From positions 242,299 through 306,298 of the forward strand of contig JASJFT010000036.1 in NCBI GenBank assembly GCA_030770425.1: 64,000 nucleotides of DNA, given 5' to 3'. This document shows positions 1 to 9,787 of this stretch, one piece after another. Source of the stretch: Darksidea phi. Its lineage: Eukaryota; Ascomycota; Dothideomycetes; Pleosporales; Lentitheciaceae. The notes below the pieces were generated by a model. The model was not told the origin of the DNA. It saw only the letters and a program-made list of their open reading frames with translations, and did not search any database. Each line of letters starts with the position of its first letter. Position 1 is the first letter of the stretch. A program made the translations under genes and the position numbers.

Positions 1-1
1 C

Positions 2-553
2 TATAAGGACTTTTTGCAGGAGATGGTCAACTTCACAAAAGCTGTCAAAGTTGGCCACCCGGATGACGGCGACAACTTACTCGGCCCCGTCCAGAACTCG
101 ATGCAGTTTGAGAAGGTCAAAGGTTTTTTCGCCGACAGCAAAGATAAAGGCTACAAATTTGCAACCGGCGAGCCCGACATCTCCCCCTCAAAGGGCTTCT
201 TCATCCAACCCACCATCATCGACAACCCACCTAACGACTCGCGCATCATTGCGGAGGAGCCTTTCGGCCCCATCGTCCCCACTCAGCCCTGGACTGACCT
301 AGATGAAGTCATCGCTCGCGCCAACGATACGAACACTGGCCTCGGCGCCTGCGTTTGGGGTAAGGACGTTGACAAGGCGATGTCGGTTGCGCGTCGATTG
401 GAGGCCGGATCCGTGTTTGTTAACTCTTGGGAGAAGCCGACCCCACTGGCTATCTTTTCTGGTCACAAGGAGTCTGGTATCGGCGGTGAGTGGGGCAAGA
501 CCGGTCTGCTTGCGTACATGAACGCGCGTGTCTTGCACGTCTATAAGACGTGA
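2..553 (+). CDS. Aldehyde dehydrogenase, C-terminal part (5' end outside window)
   Basis: The reading frame is open from base 2 to the TGA at 551-553 and continues off the left edge, so only the last 183 residues are present. They match the C-terminal third of NAD(P)-dependent aldehyde dehydrogenases: the EEPFGPI motif that closes the active site, then the GLGACVW segment and a SGIGGEWGKTGLLAYMN-type tail. The catalytic Cys and Glu and most of the Rossmann fold are upstream and not visible. The family oxidises aldehydes to acids; the substrate cannot be told from this part. The gene is convergent with the L-arabinitol dehydrogenase ending at 794, leaving 240 bp for both 3' ends. No intron is visible in the part seen. 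Confidence 0.93.
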   Translation, partial: YKDFLQEMVNFTKAVKVGHPDDGDNLLGPVQNSMQFEKVKGFFADSKDKGYKFATGEPDISPSKGFFIQPTIIDNPPNDSRIIAEEPFGPIVPTQPWTDLDEVIARANDTNTGLGACVWGKDVDKAMSVARRLEAGSVFVNSWEKPTPLAIFSGHKESGIGGEWGKTGLLAYMNARVLHVYKT

Positions 554-793
554 ACGCGAAGCTACAGGGGCGGGTAAATGTGAGACTCACTATCGAAACG
601 TTTCATAACAAGCTTCAGCCTCTACTAGGGGGTCCTGAAGAGCTGGAATGGTTACATATATGTATCATACGGATAACGAAAGAATGTCAACAACTTCTAC
701 TAAATCTTCTTCTGTCATTGACACGAACGTATTATCGTATCTACCGCAACTTCAACTCATGAACCTTTCCCGCCCCTTGCCCTCCACCATTTA

Positions 794-1967
794 CTAGTCC
801 AAACTCTGAATCATACACTTGATAGCCCCCGTCTTTGGATCCGCCGCCGTCTTAAATGCATCTACCGCCTCCTCTAGCTTAAATCTATGCGTGACCAGTT
901 TTTTCAAATCAATAACGCCATTGCTCACAAGCCTAATCGCCTTGGGCCACGTATTTGCGTAGCGGTACTGAAATTGCAAGTCGACCTCGCGCGTCGAGAG
1001 ACGCATAAAGGGAATCTTCATTTCGTTCTTCCCCACACCAATCACAAACACCTTGCCCCCAAATTTGACTGTCTGGATGGCGCCATTGATGCTAGACTCG
1101 ACGCCCGTGCATTCCATAGCAACCGCCGGTTCGATACCCCCGGTCAACTTCAAGATGGCGGCCTGGAAGTCCTCGGGCGAGTGCGAGAATTCCACTTTAT
1201 GCGTGAGCAGGTTGGGGATGAGCTCTTGTGCGAAGTTTAGGCGGCCCGCGTCAATGTCGGTTATTACGAGGGGGGCGGCTCCCGCAGCTTTGCAGCAGAG
1301 TGCTGTAACGAGGCCAATAGGGCCGGCGCCGCATATTACCACCGGGTCGCCTAGGCGGACGCCTGCGCGGTCCATTCCCGCCAACGCGACTGACAACGGC
1401 TCCAGCATCGCGCCGTCTTCGTATGTGAGGTTGTCGGGCAGTTTGTGGCACCATACTGCCGGGTGCTTTAGGTATCGTCGGAGCAGGCCTGCCACGGGTG
1501 GTGTGCTGAGGAACTCGACGCGCTCGCAGCCATTGTAGCGGCCTGTGAGGCAGGGCTCGCAGGCATGGCAGATGAGGTTCGGTTCGATGGCTACGCGATC
1601 GCCGGGCTTAAGGTTTGTGACGGAGGGATGGGCGGCAAGGACGAGGGCGGACGATTCATGGCCGAGGATATGGTCTCCTGTTACGATCATGGGGCCGATG
1701 CAGCCCTGTAGTTCTGGTATCAGCAATAATGCTAGCAAACGAGAAGGGTCATAGGCGTACCGCATGCCAAAAATGCACATCGCTCCCACAGATGCCCGTA
1801 CTCTTCATGTTGAGCAGAACCTCCCCCTCTTTCAAATCACCACCTCTTTCGACCTCAGCTTGACTGGGCTCCGCCTCTGCGACCCAAAGATCATGTGCAG
1901 GATTCGTGTAGACGCCGATGTTCGCCCTCGTGGACTTGACTTCGGTCGCTGTCGTCGTTGTACTCAT
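794..1967 (-). CDS. L-arabinitol 4-dehydrogenase
   Basis: Two exons, complement(794..1705, 1761..1967), give 372 residues; the 55-nt intron starts GTACGC, ends CTACAG and joins HFWHA to GCIGPM in phase 0. This is a zinc-dependent medium-chain dehydrogenase. CGSDVHFW and GHES hold catalytic-zinc ligands, the four cysteines of the segment C-x2-C-x2... around [17 protein letters not shown] form the structural zinc site, and GAGPIG is the NAD-binding turn. The segments [12 protein letters not shown] and [17 protein letters not shown] look like fungal L-arabinitol 4-dehydrogenases, which turn L-arabinitol into L-xylulose in cytosolic L-arabinose catabolism. The alternative is a sorbitol or xylitol dehydrogenase of the same family; the relative at 23550 looks more like xylitol dehydrogenase. 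Confidence 0.9.
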
Positions 1968-2671
1968 GTTGCCCCTCTGTGGAACAAAAGCCGTTTCGAT
2001 CAGGACTCACGACGAAAGGGAATGAGCAAACTGGACCGGAAGGAGAGGAACGTAAACCCGTACAAACCTAATATTCAATGCAGCAGAAGTGCAGCGCGGC
2101 ACATTTTTCGGGACCTCCATTCATTAAAACACAAAGCTACCCCTCCACCCCACTACTCCAACCCTGGCGCCCAAAATCTCCACGAATAGCAAGTCCGAAA
2201 CGCCGCATCTAGATCATATGGGCGAATGGCGGGCCATCTCATTCCGAGTACGTCACCCGTGCTGCAGCATTTTTCCGTTAATGCAAATCTCACGATGTCA
2301 GCTGTGGTGTTGAGGCGGTGGGTCTGCTTACGGCACGTGTTGATGGCTAGACCTCTGAGGACCTTTTTGGGCAGATACGCGCCGATGCACATATTGGTTT
2401 TCGCAAATTTTTGTCCTGCAATGTGTAGGAGCTGAAGGCTTGATAAAGGGACTATGCGGACTACGTGCATGTATGTACCTGATGCCATAATCAGCACCAT
2501 GAAGGAGAGTGTTGCGGGTATATATCAGTAGAACAAAAGAGCGCTAATTCTCGGAATCTTTCTGCTGGGACTGCACCGAGTCCCTAAAGCGCCAAACGCC
2601 GTGCAGGCACTCGATCCATCACAAAGCCGACCTTTCCTACATGGTGGTATCGTTGAAGGAACGAAATGCGA
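1968..2671. other. Intergenic: LAD promoter side and 3' side of the RING gene
   Basis: No convincing gene. The longest frame (2153-2500, minus, 115 codons) has no recognisable family. The part next to 1968 should hold the promoter of the L-arabinitol dehydrogenase. One GGCTAG hexamer near 2345 fits the loose XlnR consensus GGCTAR but lies about 380 bp upstream and could be chance. Confidence 0.5.
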
Positions 2672-4497
2672 TCATCTGAAACCAGGAAAAAGCCTGCGTA
2701 ACCCGCGCTTCCACCGCGCCCCAGTGTTTTCCTCATCTTCTGTCGGACCGGGAACATGCCGGTTTCCGAGAAGCATCAAAGCACGCTGTCGCGCCCATTC
2801 TCTTTGGTGGTTAGAAGCAGATGGTGCGTCTGTGCATTCGGCCGAACTACTACGTTCCGGTTGCAGCGGTACTGTGGAGATTTCGGAGGGAGCGGTAGGA
2901 TTTGGGTTTGTGTTTGGCACAGGGGTTGCAGCATTGTTGTTCGCCATCTCGATATCCACTGGCCGTGTCTGGGATCTCTCTGGAGCACTGAAGATCCGTC
3001 GGCCACCTAAAGTTCCGCCAACATGGCTCCTGATAAACCCAGACACCCCAGGTCGACGCCCCGTAGACTCAGCCGTAGCTAGCTGCCCACCCACGTCGGC
3101 ACCGTTAGCGGCACCGCGCGCACGATTCCTTCTGATGATCCGCTCCCGGCGTACCATGATGTTGGTGATTCTGGTCGGACAACAGCCGGCTGGTAGAACC
3201 GTCTGCTTACACAAAGGGCATAGCGAAGAACTTTTGAGAAGGAAGGGGTCGATACAGTCGGCATGGAATATATGGTGGCACGGTAACTCGCGAATCTGAG
3301 ATTCACTAGGCTCGAAATCGTCCAAGCAGATGGGACAGCTCGATTGCGAGAAGCTGCCTGAGGTGGGATTTGCTCCGACCGGAACAGTTGGAGCTGAGGA
3401 ATGACGGCTGAGTGGAGCCGACTTCGCTCCCGTTTCGGCCTCGATAGTTGGAGAGGGTAAGTTGTGGGCTTGGACAGGTGCTTGCGGCAGGGCCTTTTCG
3501 GAATTGCCCAAGCCTGCCGAATACGAATACAGTGGCAGTTTTTCTAGGTACTCGCGCGGAACCACGACCCGCTTGATGCCTAGAGTTTCCAAGTTCACCT
3601 CGCCGTTGATAACACGTCGTCGAAGTGAGTTGCGTCGTCTCCGCTGCACAATGTGCATCATGATGGAGGTGGTGCCGATAACGAGGATAAGGAGACCTAG
3701 AACAATGACGAGGAAGACCCAAAGACTAGGCAGCCGATTGCTCGACTCCAAGTCGATGCTTGCCCACAGTCGCACGTAGTCGGTGGGATTGACCGCGGCA
3801 GGTAGCTCGTTCCCGTATGGTATATCCGAGACGTTACCAGAGTAGGCACCCAACTCTTTGGCGATGATATTGCCACTCGATGATGAGAGCGCATATGTAG
3901 GGAAGGTGTTGTTCATTTTCCAACTTCCACCGTCTCCAAGGTACCATGCCTTATCGTTCATTACCGGTGGCATATCGTCACCGACGCCGGGTAGGTAGAC
4001 GAGAAAGGCTCTGACCGGCGACTGGCGCGCAGCCTCGAAGTACTCTAGCATGCATGTTGCAGAGAACCATGGAGCGAATGCGACGAGGGCATAGTCGGTG
4101 TCTGCGGGCAGATTGTTCAGACGAGTGGCGTTCGCGGGCACAAGTTGTTTCTCAGCGTCTATACACTCCGAAGAGGTCAGAGCCGGCAGAAAGACTATCC
4201 CATAAGGATCATTCCCTTTTTGAACGTCTTTGGGGGATAGAGTTTGGATATTCTTCGTTATGGGGTACTGAAAGGAGATGTTGGCCTGCACAGGAGTGAG
4301 TTGACCCTCGGAGAGACTCGAAGATAGCGATCAGGGGCGCATACACTGAGAGGGTTGACTTTGTCGTCTACGAAATTGATGCGATGCGGGTCTGGGAAGT
4401 AGATGGTGAAAAGACCAATGCTCTGTGCAGCTACGGAGGACGGTTAGCGTCGCCTCGTCCGAGTTGCGCGGATACGATGATGGTGTGACGTACTCAT
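2672..4497 (-). CDS. PA-TM-RING-type transmembrane E3 ubiquitin ligase
   Basis: Proposed structure is complement(2672..4285, 4345..4430, 4494..4497), 567 residues. Introns of 59 nt (GTATGC...TGCAG) and 63 nt (GTACGT...CGTAG) both keep frame. After a lumenal region of about 215 residues comes one strong membrane segment (about 216-241, LPSLWVFLVIVLGLLILVIG), a basic stop-transfer stretch QRRRRNSLRRR, and a RING-H2 finger at about 347-389: CPICLDDF, then CHHIFHADC, then CPLC. The rest is Ser/Pro-rich and probably disordered. Such ligases sit in endosome, Golgi or vacuole membranes and ubiquitinate membrane cargo. The weak point is the start: a 4-nt first exon reading only ATG A, and no signal peptide is visible, so the true 5' end may lie further upstream. 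Confidence 0.85.
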
Positions 4498-5168
4498 GTT
4501 GGACAGGTGCAATCAGTCGAATGCAGCACAACGCTGGCCGGAGCGCATTCTAAATGCTATGGACGGTGCGGAAGCGACCAGGTCATGACAGCATCGGGGA
4601 GCGAAGAGAGCGCGGTGGCAGACGCGAGGGGGAGAGGCGAGCGGGCGACGGCGAAGGTTGCGCGGAGGCTGGAGGGGCCGGAAGCTGGGAAGGAGACGGC
4701 GCCGAGCATTCGGAAAGCTTAGCGAAAAAGCTTGTTTGCGTTGGAGTGTGGCTTTGCATCATGACCAAAGCTCCCGCTTTCACGCGAAATGGTCGGAATT
4801 CACTCGACAAATCATGTGGCATTACTGCGTTGCTTGCGGAGAAGAGAATCTTCCCGGCGCTGGCTCCCTTCAGTCTAATCCGTCTTTTCCGTCCCCTCCT
4901 CGCTTGCGAGTCCTTGGTGCCCGGGCCACGCGATTGTTCCTACCGATCCAGTGATCCGCATCGCATCGCGTCGTGAAGTGCCCTCGCCCAACATCCCGCC
5001 ATTCTCGTCGCCGTCGCCATCGCCGTCGCCATCGCCGTCGCACGTCACTAGCTGTGCTATAGTGTCGTGGTCCTCTGCTCGGGCGACGACTCCCTGGCTC
5101 CAGGCCCAAACGCCGCCGCCCTACGACAGCCGCTGTCCAGCCTACCCCACCGCATTCCTCACGTCGAC
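4498..5168. other. Divergent promoter region between RING ligase and NGG1
   Basis: No gene recognised. The RING gene (minus) and NGG1 (plus) diverge from this segment. It includes a purine-rich block (4590-4700) and, at about 5008-5041, a short tandem array of CGTCGCCATCGC-type units in the probable NGG1 leader. Confidence 0.6.
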
Positions 5169-7219
5169 ATGTCAAAGAACACGAGCAGCAAGGGGAAGCA
5201 CAAACCTGGCTCCAAGCCCGGAGGTCTACCACGGAGCCGCAATACAACGCCCCTGCCTAACGTGCGCGCCTCGGTCGAGCCGTCGTCCTCGTCTGCCTCG
5301 TACTTCAGCAAGCCGCTGACCGCCCTCACCAGAAAATGCGATGTCACCGTCGAGGAGATCCTAGACCGAGGTGGAGTGAACCAGCAAGTGCCCTCTAGCG
5401 CATCCTTGATCAGCATGCGGGAGGCGATAGAGAACAAAGTGCTGGCAAATGTGCAGAAGCGGTGCGATGTGTCCAATGCGGCTCTGAGGGAACTCCAGGG
5501 CCTCAAGAAGAATCGCCCTCCACACGATCGAGATAAGGAGAGAGCGCACAAGGACTTGGAGGACCACAAGCACAAAGTGAAGAAGCACGGCAAGAGGGCG
5601 CCTGAGGATGAGCGCCCGCTTGCAGTAGGCGCTCACGGCGTGGCCAGGCAGGATGGAGTCGACCTTCACAAAGGTGAGTGGCTACCGCCATTTCTCAGTT
5701 GAATGTTGCTTTGTACATCTGCATGGTGAAGCTGTCCTCATTCTTCAACATTGCACTACATCGATACGGCAACATGTCAGCCGACGACAGATTTCCAAAA
5801 CGGACACGCGCGGTCTACCGCAAGCTCTTTCTGACCATACGTTTAGAGAACTCATCGACCATATCCTCACCCATATCCCAGGCACCGCCCTCAGCAACCG
5901 GCACAGGCCCCGCCGATGCGCCTTCACCTACCAATTCCGAGGCATCCCACCAGCCTCCGCCCGCACCCGCCGTACCTCAGTTCCAAACCTTCGGCCCAGA
6001 CCCCTCCAAGTTTGATGATCCGACAATATACCACATACGAGAGATTGAACCTGGCATGTCAGAGGAGGAAATCAAAGAGATATATTGTGTCGCCGAGTAC
6101 CCTCACGATAACCTCAGGAACCAGACCCCTGGCACCCCTCCAGACAAAGACTTTTCCAACGCAAAGCCGGCATCACAAGTCAACGCTAGTGTTTTTGCAA
6201 ACTACGTCGAACCGTTCATCCGACCCTTGACCGAGGAGGATGTAGCATTCTTGAAAGAGCGAGGAGATCGGGTTGGTCCGTTTGTGCTTCCACGACGTGG
6301 TACCAGGCACTACAAAGATATTTGGGCAGAGGAAGATGGGCAGATGCACATCGACACGAACGATCGGTTACTACCGAATGAGGCGCGCGGATCATATGAG
6401 CTTATGGGCGACGATTTCTTAGAAACGGACGATATATCCACAGGTCCCTTACTAGCTCGGTTACTCGCCACACTACGTCCTGAGGGCCGCGGAAACTCAA
6501 ATAGCTCGAATGACGCCAATGGCACCAATGGGGACGCAATGGACATTGATGAAGGTGCCGGCGCACCAACGGACGCACCAAACAGCAACGCTTTACCAGC
6601 AGCAGCCCAACTCTCAGACCTCGTACAACCAGGCTGGAAAGGAGCGCCTGAGAATGGCAGGTCGGACTACGCAGCATTGAATGACCGCCTGCTGCTAGAG
6701 CTGAAACATTACAATATGATTTCAGACGCAGACACCGAAACTGCAGCATACGACTCCCACTTCGACGACGAAGTAGCCGCCCGTCTGCGTTTCCTCCAGA
6801 ACGAACTTCGCAAACAGTCCATTATAAATGGCGCGCGAAAACAGCGTCTACTCAAACTCACGGAAGAACGCATTGCTCAGCAAGAATACAACACCATCGC
6901 TGACGATCTCGACAATCAGCTCAACTCCGCATATCTCAAGCGCAATCGCAATATCGGGAAAGGAAAGAAGCAAACGAAGCGGCCTGGCGGTGCGGGTGGT
7001 GGTAGTCATCCCGTTGCTAATGCGGGGCTAAGCAGGCCTGGTGTCGGTGAGCCAATTCGTACATTGATGGAGAGGAAGATGCAGTGGAATACTACGATTG
7101 GGCCTGTTGTCGATTTTGGAAAGACAGGTTTGCCTGCGGAGACTATTTTTGAGGCGGAGACGATGAAGGAGTTGGAGAACAGGGAGGTAGAAATTTGGAA
7201 CAACGAGGCGGATGAATAG
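5169..7219 (+). CDS. NGG1: SAGA/ADA histone acetyltransferase complex subunit Ngg1 (Ada3)
   Basis: Proposed join(5169..5673, 5847..7219), 625 residues, nuclear. The C-terminal region (roughly 435-620) fits the Ada3/Ngg1 family: LNDRLLLELKHYNMI, a coiled segment NELRKQSIINGARKQRLL, ERIAQQEYNTIADDLD, then IRTLMERKMQWNTTIG near the end. The middle part (IYHIREIEPGMSEEEI, TPGTPPDKDFSNAKP) is typical of fungal orthologues. Ngg1 bridges Gcn5/Ada2 and the rest of SAGA, supporting histone H3 acetylation. Exon 1 ends in phase 1 before GTGAGT at 5674. The chosen acceptor TTTAG at 5846 has a CTGAC branch motif just upstream; a second in-frame acceptor at 5780 would insert 22 residues. The intron (173 or 107 nt) is longer than most here. 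Confidence 0.9.
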
Positions 7220-7516
7220 GACGACTCCTGCTGATGCTGCTAGTCTTTGGGTTTTTCTATATGTCGTTAGTCTAGGCTTAAGTTGGGCTAGTGTAGGGAG
7301 TTGCGTTCTGCATGGTGTGGAGTGGTGTTGTACGGCTATGCTTGGGGTTGGCGCTTGGGTACAATCATGGTGAGAATCTCATGTCTACTTCCCGATATAT
7401 TTAACTACATACATAACGGCATCCGATAAAGTCAACTTTGGTCTCAAGATTGCTTCCATCTAAACATTTCCTACACTGTCCTCTCCCAGCTTGTCCTCGC
7501 TCCAATGACACCCCTC
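7220..7516. other. Short convergent 3' intergenic region
   Basis: NGG1 and the epoxide hydrolase end here on opposite strands. No gene or strong repeat is visible. Confidence 0.6.
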
Positions 7517-8881
7517 TTACAACTTGGTGCCCCCCTCCTTCCACACCTCGTCCACAAAAGCCTCAACATCCCCCCATAGCTCCTTCGGCCTTTCTAGCGC
7601 CGCAAAATGCCCGCCCCTTTCATGTTGCTTGTAATACACCAGATTCCCTGCTTTCTCGACAGCGGATCTTATCCCCGGGATGATCTCCCATTGGAAGAAG
7701 GAGAAGCCAGTAGGCTTGGGGACATAAGGGAAAGGTTTGCGGGAACCGCCGGAGATGGCGCGGTAGGGATAGATTGAGGTGGGGAAACCTGGTTTCCGTG
7801 TTAACGGAGGTAAGAATCACGGGATGTTAGGGGTAGGGGGAGGTTGTCACCTTCAGTAAACCAGTAGAGGGATACATTCGTCAGGATGGCGTCAATCGGT
7901 GGAGCCTCGTCGCTCCATTCCAGGAACTTTTCGCCGATCCTGAAGGTTGTTAGGTAACGATGCCCGTGCAGGGGTGGTAGTCAGAGTGAAGACTCAAAAT
8001 TGTGTAGGCATCACGTACCATGCTAAAAGCGCCAGTGGGCTCGACGAGAGAACATGACCAATGGTGCTTGTTCTCGTACCATGTTCTTGCAGATACGCCG
8101 TCCCTGTTCGAGACCACTCTCTGGCGCGGCTCAGGGCGTCTTTTTCCAAGGCACTGAGTTTGTTTTCGTCGAATTGATCAGGGCTGCCGTCGAGCATGTT
8201 CACTGCGCGCATTAGTATGTACAATTTCTGCCTTCGAAAGAAGAAGCCTAGTGGAGTTGAGGACTCACAATGCACCGCAACGCACGAATCGTATGTTCCA
8301 CCCATAATTCTAGCCAGGAAACTCCCTATGTCTCCGCCTTGCGAAATATACTTGTTGAAACCGAGGTTCTTCATCAATTGGTCCAACACACGCGCGCTGT
8401 CCTGCATCGACCAGTCTTTGTCCAGCGGCAATTGCGAGCTAAGCGTATATCCTGGTAGTGAGGGGATGATAATATGGTATGGCCGGTCTTTGGCGTCGTA
8501 CTTCTCCCTAATCATTTCACACATTGGCAGAAACTCGATGAAGCTGCCAGGCCAGCCGTGCATGAAAATAATCGGCGCCGCATCCTTCTTTTCGGAGAAC
8601 AGCGCCACAAAATGCACGTCAACATCCTCAATCTTCATCGTGTAGTTGGGAAACGAGTTGATGTGCTTTTCTTGCGCGCGCCAATCGTATTTGTTCAGCC
8701 AGTGGTCCTTGGCTTCGGAGAGCCATTTGTAGGATACGCCGTAGTTTTCCTTGTCCTGTTGATTTTCAAATGTCTTTGGGCCTAGCCTAGAGAGTTGGAG
8801 GAGTTGACGCCATTCTGAAAGCGTGGAGTCAGGGATATTAAGTGTGAAAGGCTTTGCGATGTCAGGAGGTGAGTAGGCCAT
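7517..8881 (-). CDS. Epoxide hydrolase (alpha/beta fold, EHN-domain type)
   Basis: Four exons, complement(7517..7788, 7851..7939, 8019..8202, 8269..8881), 385 residues; introns of 62, 79 and 66 nt all preserve frame. The N-terminus (FTLNIPDSTLSEWRQLL) is the epoxide hydrolase N-terminal lid domain, followed by the alpha/beta-hydrolase core: HGWPGSF (oxyanion HGXP motif), the nucleophile elbow ISQGGDIGSFLAR with Asp after GG, a conserved VHLNM produced by splicing at 8202/8269, the lid segment FTEGFPTSIYPYR, and the catalytic His in RGGHFAALE. The family opens epoxides to diols; the substrate is unknown. The ATG at 8881 is preferred; the frame stays open to 8980, so a longer N-terminus is possible. 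Confidence 0.93.
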
Positions 8882-9787
8882 TGTGAGATCGTTAGAGTAG
8901 TAGCAGCGATATGTGTGTGATTCAGAAAGACAACAATGGGGAAGGCCGAACGTTATAAGAACTTTACGAAAGGGCTGCACGCTTGGTTATTTGTAAGATG
9001 CCAGCACAGGTGGGGCACAAATTGGAGGCGGATGGTCGTGGATCGCGAAGGTGCAGGAATACAAGGTCATGCCCGGAGGATCTACCATTCAAGGAATTAG
9101 GATGGGCGCTGATTGGAAGGTCGCAAGCTGCGCGTCTTTCGGAGTGCATGTACAACCTCGGCAAACGTCGAGAAGTATGCCGCGATGACAATTCACTGTA
9201 CAGGTCTTCCCATGGCACGGATAAGGAAAGTACTTCTGTCTAGTTCGGGAGGCCGACGGTTGTATAGATAGTACTGAGGGTGGTGGTGAGGAAGCTGGCT
9301 GCGGATGGATGACCGGTCGAGGAGTCTGGACTAGTTCGGCATCCTGTATCGTTTCGGTTCCAGTGTGTTGTTCTCGAGTGCAGGCTGACACTATCAAGTC
9401 GTAACATCCATCGATTATTCGACAAGCGTTCCTGCTCAGTGGTAGCTGCTCGGCCGAGCTGGACCTGAGAACGCATTGAGGTAAGAGGCGCTAAGCATAC
9501 CCTATCATTCCAGATACAGATTGACTATTATAGCGCTGTATGTATGGAACATCGGATGGATGGACTCATAATAAAGTTTGAAATAATTAGAGAAAAAATG
9601 TGGTAGCCAGGCCAATCTCGCTCTCACGTGTTCCGATCGCGGGGCCTCCGAAAGCGGCGACGCGGTAATTAATCAATATGAATGCCCCGCGCTCAATTAG
9701 CAAAAAGCGGCGCAGTTCTTTTCGCGACGACTCACTCTCTCTTCATCGCATTGTCATCTATCAAGAGAGTTGTAGCGTTTATTCACC
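8882..9787. other. Divergent promoter region, epoxide hydrolase / HIS4
   Basis: No gene recognised. Several short overlapping frames on both strands resemble no known family. The segment at 9520-9600 is AT-rich and lies about 200 bp before HIS4. Confidence 0.55.

Noticed and set aside
1127..1145. tRNA B-box-like GGTTCGATACCC
   Set aside because: Lies inside the L-arabinitol dehydrogenase coding sequence and no cloverleaf can be formed around it; no tRNA or rRNA gene was found in the window.
2601..3299. 232-codon plus-strand frame
   Set aside because: Antisense shadow of the RING ligase C-terminal part, including its RING finger.
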